Counted from the first letter of the stretch, positions 39,421 through 54,600 are shown. The stretch is 64,000 nt of DNA from Flaccisagitta enflata (GCA_965153355.1 OZ231127.1:6634001-6698000), one strand, 5' to 3'. A program made the numbers and translations. The notes: generated by a model from the sequence alone, not told the origin.

Positions 39421-40953
39421 GTCGGGAAAATAGAAATCTATTTTTACAGATTAACCACAACCCTGCGCGTTTTTTAGAGAAATAATCAGCATGCACACTC
39501 AAATGTAAAAGTAACCACCTAATCAGAAATCTATATGTGAATTGAAAACTTATTAAGGAAAATGATATGTTTGGAAAACAAGTAGTATTCATTGATGCTA
39601 TGTCATGATTAAGATTTTTCAATCAAACTTGAATATTCCAAGGAGTTTGACAGAATTGTTTTTGCTAAAAAAACTATGAATCAGGTGGTGTTGAAAAGCT
39701 GTGACATAAGCCTGTATCATCATCATTGATGTGCACTGACTGAACATTGCTTTCACTAGAATTGCCATTTAACACCTGCATATCTTTTCAAATTGCTTTA
39801 ATTGGTGTACTTAGGCACCAACATAATTCATATGCACAAACGCTCTCTTTCTGAAGAGGTTAAAAGTATTTGCCGTTTTTCTTTTTATAAGTTTCTTTCA
39901 TCATTTTATATTACCTTGAGCAATAAATGTGAACAAAGAAAATACAGATTTATGTATTTTAAAAGTCATGTTTAGCTCAATTGACAGTCAGAGTTTTACT
40001 AGATTAACAGGAAAAAACATCACTGCTTCTGGTTTCGGTCCATTGAAGCTTCAGTAACTCAAATGTTACTAATCAAGTTATAAACATACTTTGAAGCCCC
40101 AAAATGACAAAGTCGCAAACATCTTACTAAGTGCCACTTATTCCATGATTGAATCATTACCATATCATAGTTTGATGCAGATTTCCTTTTGCAACAAATG
40201 GTCTATTCCTTTCTTTTTTGCACCCTTTCTCTTTCTTATATGCAGTATATCATCATGCATTTTTCTCCTTATTTGCTTCTTTCCCTTTTAGTTTCTTACT
40301 TCCTTTCTATTTTATTTTTGCAGCATTCCATAACGGCATTCCATACTTTATCTCTCTCTGATTTTTCCTCTTTCGTTTCAACTGTCTTTGCTTTGATTTT
40401 TCTTTTTTGCGGTCTTTTTTAATAGGTTCATAACCATTTTGTTCTTCCTTTTTAAACCAAATTCAGTTGCTGAATTGCTCGTTTTGCACGACATGCTTTC
40501 AATGGTCCCTTAAGCTCTCTTTTCAATTATCTTTCCTAACACCTTTTGCATGACTCAAAGGCATGGTCAGTTTTCATGATATTTTTGCCTTTATTTAGAA
40601 TGTAGAGAACTGAACAAGAACGGTTGAGATATGTCTGATGGCTGTATGGTATTAGACAATGTTTGATGATTTGATTAAAGGGAAGATTGCCTAGTAGACC
40701 AATGAATTGGTAGCATGCTCGATAGTTGGTGGAGCACTTGATGAAATGATTGACTGTTTAACTGCCAAATGAATTGTTTTTTGTGTTTGTGGGCGTGTAT
40801 GATAGGTGCAATACAGAAATTTTGAAGGATTTGGTAAAAAGACCCAATCATCTTAAGAATAAGAACCTCATTAGAACACAATTTCTCCCACTTTAATTTC
40901 ATCCGCAATTCCGTAAAAATATATCCGGAAACCCCAAAATTTGGCACATAAAG
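39421..40953 (+). other. Intron between module E and the helix exon
   Basis: Part (39795-39985) is homologous to the intron after exon D. From 40388 it is collinear with the start of the window, so the intron before the helix exon was included in the duplication. Confidence 0.65.
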
Positions 40954-41316
40954 AAAGAGGATGTAGCAGCCACAAAAGCTCTAAAGGAAGAGGCTGAGAA
41001 AAAGAAAGCAAAGGAGAAGGCAGAGAAAGAAGCTAAAGAAAAGGCTGAAAGAGAAGCTAAAGAAAAAGCTGAAAGAGAAGCAAAGGAGAAGGCAGAGAAA
41101 GAAGCTAAAGAAAAGGCTGAAAGAGAAGCTAAAGAAAAAGCTGAAAGAGAGGCTAAAGAAAAGGCTGAAAGAGAGGCTAAAGAAAAAGCTGAGAAAGAAG
41201 CTAAAGAAAAGGCTGAAAGAGAAGCTAAAGAAAAAGCTGACAGAGAAGCTAAAGAAAAAGCTGAAAGAGAAGCTAAAGAGAAAGCTGCGAAAGAAGCCGC
41301 TGCTATGAAGAAAAAG
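40954..41316 (+). CDS. Internal exon: charged 8-residue helix repeats (copy 2)
   Basis: Encodes 121 residues, phase 0 at both ends. The 25-residue leader matches the copy at 568 except one Asn to Lys change. It is followed by eleven E-A-K-E-K-A-E-R/K octapeptides (41029-41292; copy 1 has eight) and the tail EAAAMKKK. The extra length is exactly 72 nt, three units, so the frame is kept. The predicted structure is a single alpha helix of roughly 100 residues. The acceptor is CATAAAG at 40953 and the donor AAG|GTAAAA. Reading through the donor would stop at 41404-41406. Context suggests the helix follows the row of modules as a stalk or linker (inference). Confidence 0.75.
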
Positions 41317-42174
41317 GTAAAACAATGTTTCTTTGCATGCAAATTAGCGTGTGGCATCATCAAATCTATTATTCCTATGTATCATCCTACACTAAGGCGC
41401 TTTTAGTTCCAAAGAATTTAACCAACAAATGAACATTTTGCGCTTAATTTCTTCTTCCCATAAATCAATTTTTCACTTGCTCAGATGATAATCTCAGAAG
41501 GATAACCAAATTGTTGTGTACAATTCATCATAAAGGTAGAATCCTTCTTCGTGGGATATGTCTCATAATAGTGGATCTTTTGCAACCATTTTCCCGGCAC
41601 TTTATACATTTCTAAGTTCTAAACTTCGCCTTAATGCCAGAACATGGCTTTTTTGAGTGGAAATCATTATCTGCTTGATGCTGACCTCTCCTCTTCTTTA
41701 CATGGCTCGAGACCGATTTTCATTCTTAGATGATAGTTTTAGCTTCATCCTACCGATTATCTATGCATTAGTCCATTACATCTATCCTCCTGTTTTAGCT
41801 TTTTGCTTCTATGGAGTGACTTATGAAGAGACATCGGGGAATCATGGCTCATGTAGTAATGTTGCACCCTTTCTTCTTGATGTACCGATTGGCAATCAAC
41901 TTAGAAAAAGACCTCCCTGCATGAGAGTACACTGCACGAAAACTCATAGCTTGTGAGAGCTCAATGCTTTAACTGGCCATGAACAAAACCCGCTGAGCTC
42001 GCGACTCAAGAGGAGGGTATGCATGTAAACGGACTGATTCGTTCGAGATTTTTTTTTTTGGGACGGACTTGTTTTTTTCTTGCTCCTTTCATGTATACTT
42101 ATGATTTCATTTGCAAGAGCAAGCTTGTTTGTAGCCACGTGGCCATGTGGCCATGTTGCGTGGGTAGAAAGACG

Positions 42175-42424
42175 CTGACAATCGCGTTTTGAACGGGCCA
42201 CTCGGTCGCTCGCTACATTTGTTTGCTCGCACCGCCCACTCTGCTCATAGGCTCCCTCACTCACTTCGCAGCGCCCCACTTTGCTCTGCTTACTTCGTTC
42301 ACAGGCTTGCTCATTCACTTCGCTCACTCCCTCATGGGACTGTTGAAATTCTTGAATGTGTGTTCATGCTGAAAACGTGTTCACGGGAACAAACGCGTTT
42401 TTGGCGGTCACCTGAAACACGCTC
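42175..42424 (+). mobile_element. GGGCG-ended MITE, copy d (5' shortened), copy-2 specific
   Basis: Family interior from GACAATCGCGTTTTGAACGG to CCTGAAACACGCTC. Copy 1 at 1715-1725 lacks it. Confidence 0.8.
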
Positions 42425-42642
42425 TTAATATCCTTCCTGGTTTTTGAAGATGATTTTTAGGCCATGGAAGAAATTGCCATCATATCGTGCAAAACATACA
42501 AACAACCGAGACAATATATATGGGGACATATTACCATGGCGGTAAACACGTTACACCGTTATTTACGGTCCGTTATATCGTCCCACCTTGTCAGGTTACA
42601 CCGTTATTAATGGCCCTTTATATCGTCACACCGGTCAGGTTA

Positions 42643-43241
42643 CTATCTAGGAAAAAAGTTTGGCGACACTTGGGGTTGGCAGTGTGTTTCTCTCCTCATG
42701 TGCTCAAAACTTGTCGATCTGATCGTTTTTAGTTATTTTTATATTCATACTATTACCAACTAGAACAAAAGAGAAAAATAATCTTCAATCCAATTAAGAG
42801 ACCGCAAATTTGGTTTGTTAATAACAACTAAGAGGTGGTTGTGGTAATAATAGTAGATTTTGGTCATTTTGGCTTCAAATTTGAGCTACTCATCTTTTGA
42901 AATCTAACTGAAAATCCATGAGATTATAAAACTAGAGCTTAAGAGCTCACCAATGGTGCAATCTGCATGTTTCTATCATAATCTACTAAAATTTGAGAGC
43001 ATTTCAAAGATGGAAGGGTAGAAGAAAGGATTAATTCTACTTTTTTTGCCATTTCTGAAAGTACATGATCAACTTTAAACACATGGCATTTCTAAACGGT
43101 TTGACGCACAGAGACGAGATTGCGCTCAGATTGTAGATTTTTTGACGTAGATTAAAATGCTCATAAATTTTGTTTACTTATCTTAATGGGAAGTTGAGCA
43201 ATCTCTCATTAAAGGTGTCGCCAAACATATTTCCTAGGTAG
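42643..43241. mobile_element. TA-target nonautonomous element (599 bp), copy-2 specific
   Basis: The ends CTATCTAGGAAAAAAGTTTG and CAAACATATTTCCTAGGTAG are inverted repeats, and GGCGACACTT continues the match inward. TA lies on each side (42641-42642, 43242-43243). Copy 1 has the single TA at 1940-1941 in otherwise identical sequence (GGTTACATTAC). The target choice fits the Tc1/mariner group. There is no transposase. Confidence 0.9.
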
Positions 43242-43435
43242 TACATTACTTTTCGTGACTCAGTGTTGTCCTGTGGGATCATAACATAAGCAAAGGAAAC
43301 GAAAATTATGAGAATGAAAAAAAAATGAAGAGAGAAAAAAAGATACAACATCATTATTCATCCCAGCTTCAACATTTACACCTCTATCATCTTTCAAAGT
43401 GGTTGTGCTAAATTCCTTCCCCCTGGCTCACTAAT

Positions 43436-43479
<44 letters not shown>

Positions 43480-43774
43480 GTTCAAACGATGAATTTTCAT
43501 GTTGCAAAAACAGAACGGTAAAAAAACACAAATCAAGCTTGCCGCAATTCTTCCTGTCAGAATTGTCGTGTTAACTAAGTCACGGTCGTCAAGTCAATGA
43601 AAACATATAAATATCTTCATTTTTGGCCCTTGTTTCCGTTTAAAAAGTCAGTCCAGGGTTCATTGTATCATAATCACAGAAAGAGTCATTCAGAAGAGAG
43701 ATGTGTATGAACTGAAATTGAAAGGGAGGGTGTTGAGGGGTGAGTCGGGGGAAATTGTTTGTGAGTGTGTGTGC

Positions 43775-44354
<580 letters not shown>

Positions 44355-44612
44355 CAAGAGACATTGAGGCATTTTTACTGCGGTGATTTCAGGTGTCATT
44401 AACGTTCATTCAAAGATGATAATTTTGTTTTCACCTTGAACTTTTTCTTCTCTCGTCTGAACCTCCTCATGAGCGCTAATGAGGCTAAAGCCATAAATGT
44501 TCTCATGAACTCTGTTAGTAATTTGCCAATTTGTTCTTTTGTTCAGTGATGGTTTTGAAAGTCTGCGTCGGGGGGGGGGGGGAGGACGGGGTACGTCTGT
44601 ATTTTGATCCAA

Positions 44613-44765
44613 ACATGGCCGGATACACGGCAATCCAGTCGCGGACGGTTGGGCAGGAGCAGTAATGCAAAGACCGCTCGGAATTCAAAATGTGACGATT
44701 TATCGGACATACCGACATACCGACCTACCGACCAACACGGCAAGTAGAGTCGCGTCTGCCACTAA
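44613..44765 (-). mobile_element. Hairpin-headed element (about 153 bp), copy-2 specific
   Basis: GGCCGGATACACGGC at the left, GGACATACCGACATACCGAC units, then AGAGTCGCGTCTGCCACTAAAA. Copy 1 at 3183 has only the A-run. Confidence 0.65.
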
Positions 44766-44929
44766 AATCTCCAGGTTTCTTTATCTTTGAAAATTGAAAT
44801 AAACAAATTTTTCACAAAATTTAAGTCGTTACATAGCAAACTAACAAGCTTGTGGGTAGGTATATACTGTAGATAGTTCAAAGTTATAGTTCATAGGTTC
44901 GTCTGCTTACAGGTGCTTTAGGTAAGTCC

Positions 44930-45540
44930 AAAACTGCGTCCAAAGGTTCATCCGTTGCGCGGGCTTTAGGATGACGCGAAAAAGGTCTGTCTACTTTCTC
45001 TACCCTGTCCCTGTCTCTGCCTCTGCCCTGTTCCCTGTCCACTCGTTCACTTCTTGGGCAGCGGCCCCAAAGCGCCGATGTCCTGTAGAACACAGGGGGA
45101 AATTTCCTATATGTCCGTCTGTCCTTCCGTCCTTTCGCCCACCTTCCCCTGCTCAACCATCAAGGCTTCAAATTAGCCCTACCAGGCCTCAATTTAGACT
45201 TCCAAGCCTCAAATCAGCTCTTCAGGCTCCAAATCACCCCTCCCCCTCGCATGCCTCTCATTTGCCTTCTATACCTTCAATCAGCCCTTCAACATCAAAT
45301 CAACCCTCTTTGCCTCAAACCTTAGCTCTCCAAACCTCAAATCTGCTCTCCAACCCTCAAACATGCCTTCAGCGGCATAAATCAGTCATCTAAGGCCTGA
45401 AATATGCCCCACTCAGGACATCTGGAAATTTACCCCTGTCTTAAACAGGACGTCGTCCTTTTAAGGCTGCTGCCCTGCTCTCAATCCACTTTTTCATTGG
45501 ATCATTCAAAGCAGGGCATCGGGTACCGCTGACCATGTGC
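44930..45540 (-). mobile_element. Repeat cassette, copy 2
   Basis: Partner of 3300-4115, with GTCCTGTAGAACACAGGGGG at 45081, degenerate 20-bp units and the box GGTACCGCTGACCATG at 45520. Confidence 0.6.
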
Positions 45541-45727
45541 CATCCTTGGATGACTAGTTTTCCTCCATTTTAGTCTTTAGTCATCTCAGTGGTTCTCTTT
45601 CCCGCGGTTTCCCAGGCCACAGCTTCAGATTCAATCTCTTCCAAACATTTCCTTATGTTAGTCTTTTTTTTTCTCTCTCTCTCGTTTGAACAAGTCTCAA
45701 TGGATGGGAAACCATTTTAGCTAAAGA

Positions 45728-45729
<2 letters not shown>

Positions 45730-45778
<49 letters not shown>

Positions 45779-45834
45779 CAGACAGACAGACAGAGAGCCG
45801 ACAAAGACAGACAAAAAAGTAAACAGACAGAAAA

Positions 45835-45903
<69 letters not shown>

Positions 45904-45905
45904 GA
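45730..45905 (+). repeat. (GA)n then (ACAG)n microsatellite
   Basis: Copy 2 of 4275-4515. Confidence 0.95.
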
Positions 45906-46494
45906 AGGAGACAGAGATAGAGAGTTTCTCTGTGAGCTTTTCCTTAACTGTCTCTACACCCTGCTAAGTCAGTCTGTCTGTCCGTCCGTCCTCTTTTTGG
46001 GAGCCGTAGGCCAGGAGCCTCAAACAAGTCCTCTGAGCACAATTAGGCCTGAAATCAGCCCCGTCATGCCCGAAATCAGCCCTCTTAGACCTAAAATCCG
46101 CCTTCTTAGGGCTATAATCCGCCCTGTGAAGCCTGAATTCAGCTCTCTCAAACCCAATGATTAGCCCTATTGCGGGCATTCACCTCATTCCCTGCTCCAT
46201 GCCTGTGGTTTTTAGGTGCGCCATAGCACCTCTATAAGAGGCTCTGTCTGTCGGTTGGTTGGTCGGTCGGTCGGTCACGCTCGAGTTGAAAATCTCGAAA
46301 AGAAGCAAAAATCACTGGAAATGACTCAGAAATATGCTAGGATGATTTTTAGATGCGCCATAGCATCTCTATAAGAAGCTCTGTCCGTCAGTCCGTCCAT
46401 CCGTTGGTCACGCTCGAATGAAAAATCGCTAAAAATGTTTGAAATCAATAGAAAACTCATTTCGTTCATCATAAATGATACTAATATATCATAA

Positions 46495-47275
46495 ATGATG
46501 TATACCATAAATGATATCATATATATCATATCATATTTATCATATATATCATATATATCATATATATCATATATGTATATCATATATATATATCATATAT
46601 ATATATATATCATATATTATATCTCATATATCATATATCATATCATATATCATATCATATCATATATCATATCTATAAATCATATATCTAATCATATATC
46701 ATATCATATATCATATCATATATCATATCATATATCATATCATAAATCATATTATATATCATATCATATATCATAATATATATCATATCATATATCATAT
46801 ATCATATCATATGTCATATAATATATCATATATCATATCATATATCATATCATATATCATATCATATATTATATCATATAACATATCATATATCTTATCA
46901 TATATCATATCATATATCATATCATATATCATATATCATATCATATCATATCATATATCATATCATATATATATACATATATATCATATATCATATCATA
47001 TATCATATCATATAATATATATATCATAACATATATTATATCATATATCATGCTTCATTACATTATATATCCTGTCATATATCCTGTCATATATCCTGTC
47101 ATATATCATATCATATATCATATCATATCATATAACATATCATAAATCATATCATATATCATATCATATATCATATCATATATCATATAATATATATAAT
47201 ATCATTTATATCATATATATCATATCATATATCATATATATCATATACATCATATATCATATATGATACTAATAT
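46495..47275. repeat. ATATCAT satellite, about 780 bp
   Basis: Units ATATCAT/ATCATATC with local AT runs. The array is largely self-complementary. Ile/Ser/Tyr-rich frames across it are artefacts. Confidence 0.97.
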
Positions 47276-47285
47276 AATCAGCTAC

Positions 47286-47625
47286 GGTTAGGTCTTATAG
47301 TGCTGGGGATAGGTCGGATAGGTCTGGTGATAGGTCGGATAGGTCTTAGGATGGGTCTGATAGAGCTGGGGATAGGTCTGATAGAGCTGGTGATAGGTCT
47401 GATAGAGCTTGGGAAAGGTCTGATAGAGCTCGGGAGAGGCCTGATAGAGCTCGGGGTAGGTCTTATAGAGCTAGGAATGGTCTGATAGAGCTAGTAATAG
47501 GTCTGATGGAGCTAGGGATAGCTATGGATTAATAATGCCCAGCGGGATAGGTCTGATCAAGCTAGGAATGGTCTGATAGTGCTAGGGATAGGTCTGATGG
47601 AGCTAGGGATAGCTATGAATAAATA
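47286..47625 (+). repeat. 21-bp GGTCTGATAGAGCTAGGGATA minisatellite
   Basis: About 14 degenerate units (GTCTGATAGAGCTAGGGATA core), inside the hairpin-headed element. Confidence 0.93.
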
Positions 47626-47804
47626 ACGCTCGGCGCACCGTCTTGGCCCGTGTATCCGGCCTTGTTTTTTTGTAGTTTCGTTCTGTGAATTCTATGGATT
47701 TAATATCGCAAATATGACACGCTAGGCTGAGCGTCCTTATTCAGCGAAAGTGCAAGTCTTTTAAGTCGTTGTCCTCTCTCTGTATTCGGTTTTGTCGCCA
47801 ATAT

Positions 47805-48416
<612 letters not shown>

Positions 48417-48506
48417 TTGGTTGTTTTTTGAGACGATGCTCGCCTTCATGGAATCATGGCCCCTGTGATAATAAACCATCTTTGTTCGTTAATCACCAAA
48501 TGTAAA

Positions 48507-48620
48507 CAAGGCCAAGTAGGCCAATAAGGTGTGGATCGTCGAACGAATGCGTTACCAACCAACCGACCAACCGACCGACCAACGGACACATCCAGTTATA
48601 GAGGTGCTTTGTCGCACCTA
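48507..48620 (-). mobile_element. Hairpin-headed element (114 bp), copy-2 specific, minimal form
   Basis: CAAGGCCAAGTAGGCC at the left, CCAACCGACCAACCGACC units, ATCCAGTTATAGAGG and the hairpin AGGTGC/GCACCT (48602-48619), then A-run. The empty site is in copy 1 near 6205. This is the smallest complete member and shows that both ends alone suffice. Confidence 0.82.
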
Positions 48621-48734
48621 AAAAGTCATGATCTTTATGAGACATTGCCATTGCAATAAATGACGCGGGGTCAAAATACCGTTACTTGTTAAAGTAAATC
48701 GGAATGGAACGGAGGAAAGAAGGGTGAATTGATT

Positions 48735-48910
48735 AAATGAATGAATTAACAAATGAATGAATGAATGAATGAATGAATGAATGAATGAATGGATAATGAA
48801 TGAATAAATGAAATAATGTATTATTGTATGAAAGAAAGAAGAAATGAAGTGTAGTTTGTTTGTTTGTTTGTTTGTTTGTTTGTTTGTTTGTTTGTTTGTT
48901 TGTTTGTTTT
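48735..48910 (+). repeat. (GAAT)n and (GTTT)n arrays
   Basis: GAAT 48735-48800 and GTTT 48855-48910. The second is mostly TTTTG in copy 1. Confidence 0.95.
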
Positions 48911-48939
48911 TTGTTCATTTTTGTTCTTTTCTTTTTTTT

Positions 48940-50085
48940 GCTATCTAATCTGTTACTCTAGGTCCCTACATAAGTCCCCTACTAAAGTCGCAGTGTAAAA
49001 TTGATCGATCGACTCGATTTTATCCATTTATTCAGTTGTCAATTAGGTGTTGGCAAGGGTTCAGGATTTGTTCTTTGCTCGGAATTTTTTCTTTGTTCGA
49101 TTTTCGCGCGACTTTTTGATGTTGTCAATTTTGAGTTTTTGATTCGCCGCAGAAAAAGAAGGCGAAAAATGTTTTTTATCGAAGGCCAATCTTTATTGCT
49201 TGTATATATTACGCCGACATAATTACCTGAATAGTCTTATTTGTTCCAATTGTCTATTTCTCGGATGATAAAAAGAGAAAAAAAAAGTTAAATATGCGAG
49301 AAATACACCAATAAAAGTTGACAAATAATTTTTGAATTCCAACAATGTTCACAGGAAATAAAACAGGAAAGTAGGTTAACCAATGTTAGCATTAAGAACC
49401 TGATTTGCATAATGCGGTTTTAAGGTTACTGTTTAATCAATCGGCAAGTATTTGTGCTACAGTCAATTAGAATAAAACTTCTTGACAAATATACTGCTTT
49501 TACTAACCAAATAAGATAAAAAGGAACGATCCCATATCTTAAAATAAACAGTATAATTCAACTTTTTATGATGTAAGAAAATGAAGCGTTGACTAGATAT
49601 TGAATAATAATGAATAAAAGTCAAGCAAATGTAGAAATAGTATGGTAAGATTTAAGAAAGCAAAATCCTGATAATTACACGACAGCGGTTATGGCCTCGC
49701 TGGTAATCCTTCTGTCGAAGAGTTGCACTCAACATCGGCATATTAAACGACAGTTCAGTATGCGATCACAGAGTGTAAATCTTTTCCGCTGAACAACGGA
49801 CTGAAAGGCTGTGTGTGTATCGTTACGATATTGATAGTAATTTGGATGTTACAATTAATGTACATGTATCATTTTTGCGAGCTTGGCTTTATTTACTCGA
49901 CAGATTAACCAAACACCATTATGTACCATGGTCATGATTAGGTCATGATCATGAATTTCAAGGAGGATTAATGCTGCCCGGATTGGCTAGAAATTCAGCG
50001 CTCATATCACGCTCACGCTTATCATGCTCCTCACGCTTATATCACGCTCACGCTTATCACGCTCATATCATGTGCATTCACTTTT
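48940..50085. other. Duplicated noncoding sequence, no gene seen
   Basis: Collinear with 8141-9057, except 49625-49985, which has no counterpart. No protein-like frame is conserved. Confidence 0.5.
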
Positions 50086-50430
50086 TTCACAACCACATTT
50101 AGAACAATAATTAGGATCACAATCTCGACCACGACCAAGACCACAATCAGTACAACAACAATAACCACGACCACGACCTCGTTTTAGGCGACAACCAGTA
50201 CCACATTTTCGGCCGTGACCAACCACAACCTTAACCACTGCCTCATGCTCCACGCCTCAACGACTGCCCACAACCACAAACTTAACCACTGCCTCATACC
50301 TCAAGCCTCAACGACTGCCCACAGCCACAACCTTAACAGTTGCCTCATGCCTCAAGCCTCAACGACTGCCCACAACCATAACCTTAACAATTGCCTCATG
50401 CCTCAAGCCTCACCTACTGCCCCCGACCTT
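50085..50430. repeat. CCTTAACCACTGCCTCA minisatellite, copy 2
   Basis: Four units of about 60 bp, more than at 9058-9330. Confidence 0.75.
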
Positions 50431-50829
50431 ACTCGCTTTCTGAATTACGAGTTTGGACAAGGTCTTTCTATGACCCGTGATTTGATAACTGTCTCGTTTA
50501 CATCCTAAGTTAAATTGAGTTGTTATCGTTCCTTGCCCGACAGCCTTCATTTCTTCCTCTTGTACTCTTGTCGAGACTGTGTCGGGAGGTTGTGGCCTGT
50601 CTGCCCCATGAATGTGGTTTCGATTTCATACTGTTTTCATCGAGACTTCCGCTTGTAACAGATTATGGACTATGAGAATCTTAAGAGAAATATTTCAAAA
50701 CTTGTATAGCGCGCAGGTGCTCTGGTGCGCAGGTCTAGCTTGAGTGGAGTAAAAAGGGGTGTTAGATGTTTTTTTGTCCATTAGGGAAAGGCTTCATGAA
50801 CGAGTGTACATTGCTGAATGTTACGTCTT

Positions 50830-50970
50830 GTTATGTCATGTCATGTCACGTCATGTCACGTCATGTCATGTCATGTCATGTCATGTCATGTCATGTCATG
50901 TCATGTCATGTCATGTCATGTCATGGTTCATTGTCTCTCTTGATTATGTCATGTCATGTCATGTCATGGT
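50830..50970 (+). repeat. (TCATG)n, copy 2
   Basis: Same two-run structure as 9733-9880. Confidence 0.97.
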
Positions 50971-51083
50971 TCATTGTCTCTTTTGAAATGGACAATCCTT
51001 AAAAACTAAATCCAAACGCAATCCCTAAACTGTCACTCATGTCTTTCCTGTGTTCAAGATGGCATTTAAAGATTTGGGTGGCA

Positions 51084-51186
<103 letters not shown>

Positions 51187-51384
51187 TGTGACTATATGGG
51201 AAATCCAATGCTCAATGTTTTTCCGTATGACTTATTCTGGAATTGCAAATTTATAGTGAAAAGAAGTGAAAAATGCGCGGATTTTTTGCTTTTGCGTTTC
51301 TGAGCGTGATTTGAGTTTCCGAGAAGAAAACAAAGTGAGAACTTAGAAGATGTCTGAGTTATTCGTAGATTCGGAATTTTCATA

Positions 51385-51851
<467 letters not shown>

Positions 51852-52080
51852 GACATGTCCAATACATACCGATACGTTCTCTTTTTAATCGATACAAAAC
51901 AATGTAAAAGGTGTGATGAAGAAATTGACTGATAAACTGACCTAAAAGATGCTTAAAAGATGCTTAAAAGATGCTTAAAAGATACTAGAAATATGCTTAA
52001 AAGATACTTGAAAGATGCTTAAAAGATGAGAAATTAAGAGGAAGGAAAGGATGCTGTTAAAATGAAATCTCCATGGTGAT

Positions 52081-52407
52081 TAGGGCGGCTACCTGGAGAG
52101 TCAAATGTGGTCAAATTTTAGAACGCCTCAGCCAACTAACCATACACTCTAAGGCGTATATAAAAAGGAAGTGAAGCAAGCGGAGATTGGTATCTGGAAA
52201 GAAAACCCACACGGCAACACCATAGAGTTTCAATGGGCATAAAATTGTTTTCATATACTTTACCATCGTGTTGCCGTGCAGGTTTCTTGATCAAATACCG
52301 ACCGCTGCTTGTCTGATTTACTGCCCAAATGCTGCATAGCATGTATGGTTAGATGGTGGAGGAATTTTAAATTTTGAGCCAAATTCACCCTTCAGGTAAC
52401 CGCCCTA
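52081..52407. mobile_element. hAT-like MITE, 327 bp (copy 2)
   Basis: Orthologous insertion to 10848-11174, with the same length and the same ATGGTGAT flanks (52073-52080 and 52408-52415). Confidence 0.9.
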
Positions 52408-52489
52408 ATGGTGATTATGACGATATTGATGATGATGACGATGATAATAAAGATGTCGATTATGATGACGATGATTATAGAAATGATGT

Positions 52490-52690
52490 TGTAGCCTTGT
52501 AGGCCTTTGGGCGTAATAACGATCAAATCCCGACAAAGGTGTTCAGCGTCCTTGACGAGTTTGTCGACTGTCGACTCGCTCTTTGAGCCTTCTGTCGACG
52601 AACTCTTTGAGCTTCTCGCGGGCAACCTCGTCGACGACGTGGTTCGCGCGATCGTCATCTCGCTTCAGAGACGTACTTAGCTTGTCTCCC
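52490..52690 (-). pseudogene. GC-rich coding remnant, copy 2
   Basis: Duplicate of 11258-11460. Compared with copy 1 it reads DKLVKDAEHL instead of DKLDKVAEHL, and EGS instead of RGS. Three of the four altered codons change the amino acid, which does not suggest current selection on that frame. Confidence 0.3.
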
Positions 52691-53099
52691 AAATTGAATA
52701 AAAAAAAAATCAAAAAAAGAAATCAAGGGAATATTAAATAAGAGGCACAAAATTTGTGAACTAGTAATGAGCGTGTGAGAGGAAAACAAATTAAAAAAAA
52801 AAAGAAAATAATTAAGATAATCAATTTGTGATTTTATTGATTTTCTTTGCGAAACACGACGATTAAAGGATTAAATGAAATTTTCAAAAAAAGAATAAAA
52901 AAACCCTATATGAATCCACAAGTGATCAAAAATAATCAAATCCTTCATACGACGAAATGAGAAAATTGAAACAAATAAGTGAAATACGATTTAAGTCTTT
53001 CGTTTTTTTTTTTGAGGATTTCAAAGAATAAAACAAATCTCGCTAATTCTTGGTTTCTTTTTAAATAACTTTTAAAACAAAGGAATTTCCGGTTTCCAC

Positions 53100-53225
53100 C
53101 ACCACCACCACTTCCGCCCTCTCTTGGCGCTCGCACACATTTCTCCATTTTGACCATCACCACTTCCGCCCTCTCTCGGCACTCACACACAGCATTGCTC
53201 CATTTTGACCATCACCTTTGACATT
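53100..53225 (+). repeat. 55-bp minisatellite, two units
   Basis: Contracted partner of 11858-12415. Confidence 0.9.
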
Positions 53226-53555
53226 CTCTCTCAGCTTTCACACACAAAATTACTCCATTTGAAGCATCGCTGATTTCATCTGTCCATATCAAGGCGTGAC
53301 TCTGTACCCCTACGATTCAACGTTAGAAATGAAAGAATATTAATCTGATGATCTCATATATTACGAATCATAATCATTATCATCGTAATCACCATCAATA
53401 TCAATTCTAAAGACATTTTCCTTCCAAATTGTGCGACAGCGTTAGTGTGTCTGTCCATCCATTTTTCCTTGCATCTATCCGTGCATCCAAGTGCATATGT
53501 ATCGGAAATAGTCTCTTGATGTAACTTTTTTTTCTTAAGTAGGAAGGCATACCAT

Positions 53556-53615
53556 AATCTATACTATACTATACTATACTATACTATACTATACTATACT
53601 ATGCTATACTATACA
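53556..53615 (+). repeat. (CTATA)n array at the empty hAT site
   Basis: A TACTA pentamer run where copy 1 carries the 515-bp element. Confidence 0.9.
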
Positions 53616-53984
53616 ATTGGCTGCTTGAAAGAATTTCCATTCACCCTCGCTTTCAGTTTTCTACTTTATGACTCCTGTCCAATATCGACCTTCAGCCGAA
53701 AGATGAGATGGAAAAACTTAACCAGGGTTTCTGAGGAAGGTTCGGAGATCCGGTCCAATAAAAGCCCTTGCCGGGTCCTGTCACATATTCCAGCGCTGAC
53801 TCATTCATTTTTCCAAGTTTGTGTCCTAAGGACTTGATAATGACTCGAAAATGACTTGATAGTGGGAGTAAAATGGGGCCAAATAGCTCCTCAAGTCACA
53901 CATTAAATTTCCTTTCACGATACTATTAATCTTCTGGAGCACAAGAAGTAAAGACTAACAAAGGGAAATGTACCGGAAGGGGGT

Positions 53985-54600
<616 letters not shown>

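Larger units (their letters stand above)
41317..43437. other. Duplicated noncoding sequence with two insertions
   Basis: Collinear with 859-2142, plus the MITE at 42175 and the element at 42643. No exon was recognised. Confidence 0.55.
46213..47664 (+). mobile_element. Hairpin-headed element (1452 bp) carrying AT satellite, copy-2 specific
   Basis: Starts TAGGTGCGCCATAGCACCTC then TATAAGAGG and a GTCGGTTGGTTGGTCGG tract. A second head, AGATGCGCCATAGCATCT, follows at 46351. The interior holds the ATATCAT satellite and a 21-bp minisatellite, and the end is GTGTATCCGGCCTTG. It is flanked by T-runs. Copy 1 lacks it at about 4892. There is no transposase or helicase ORF. Confidence 0.8.

Noticed and set aside
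46495-47029. Ile/Ser/Tyr/His-rich frames
   Set aside because: Translation of the ATATCAT satellite.
49680-49830. tRNA-like stems in unmatched copy 2 sequence
   Set aside because: No A/B box pair or cloverleaf could be formed convincingly.
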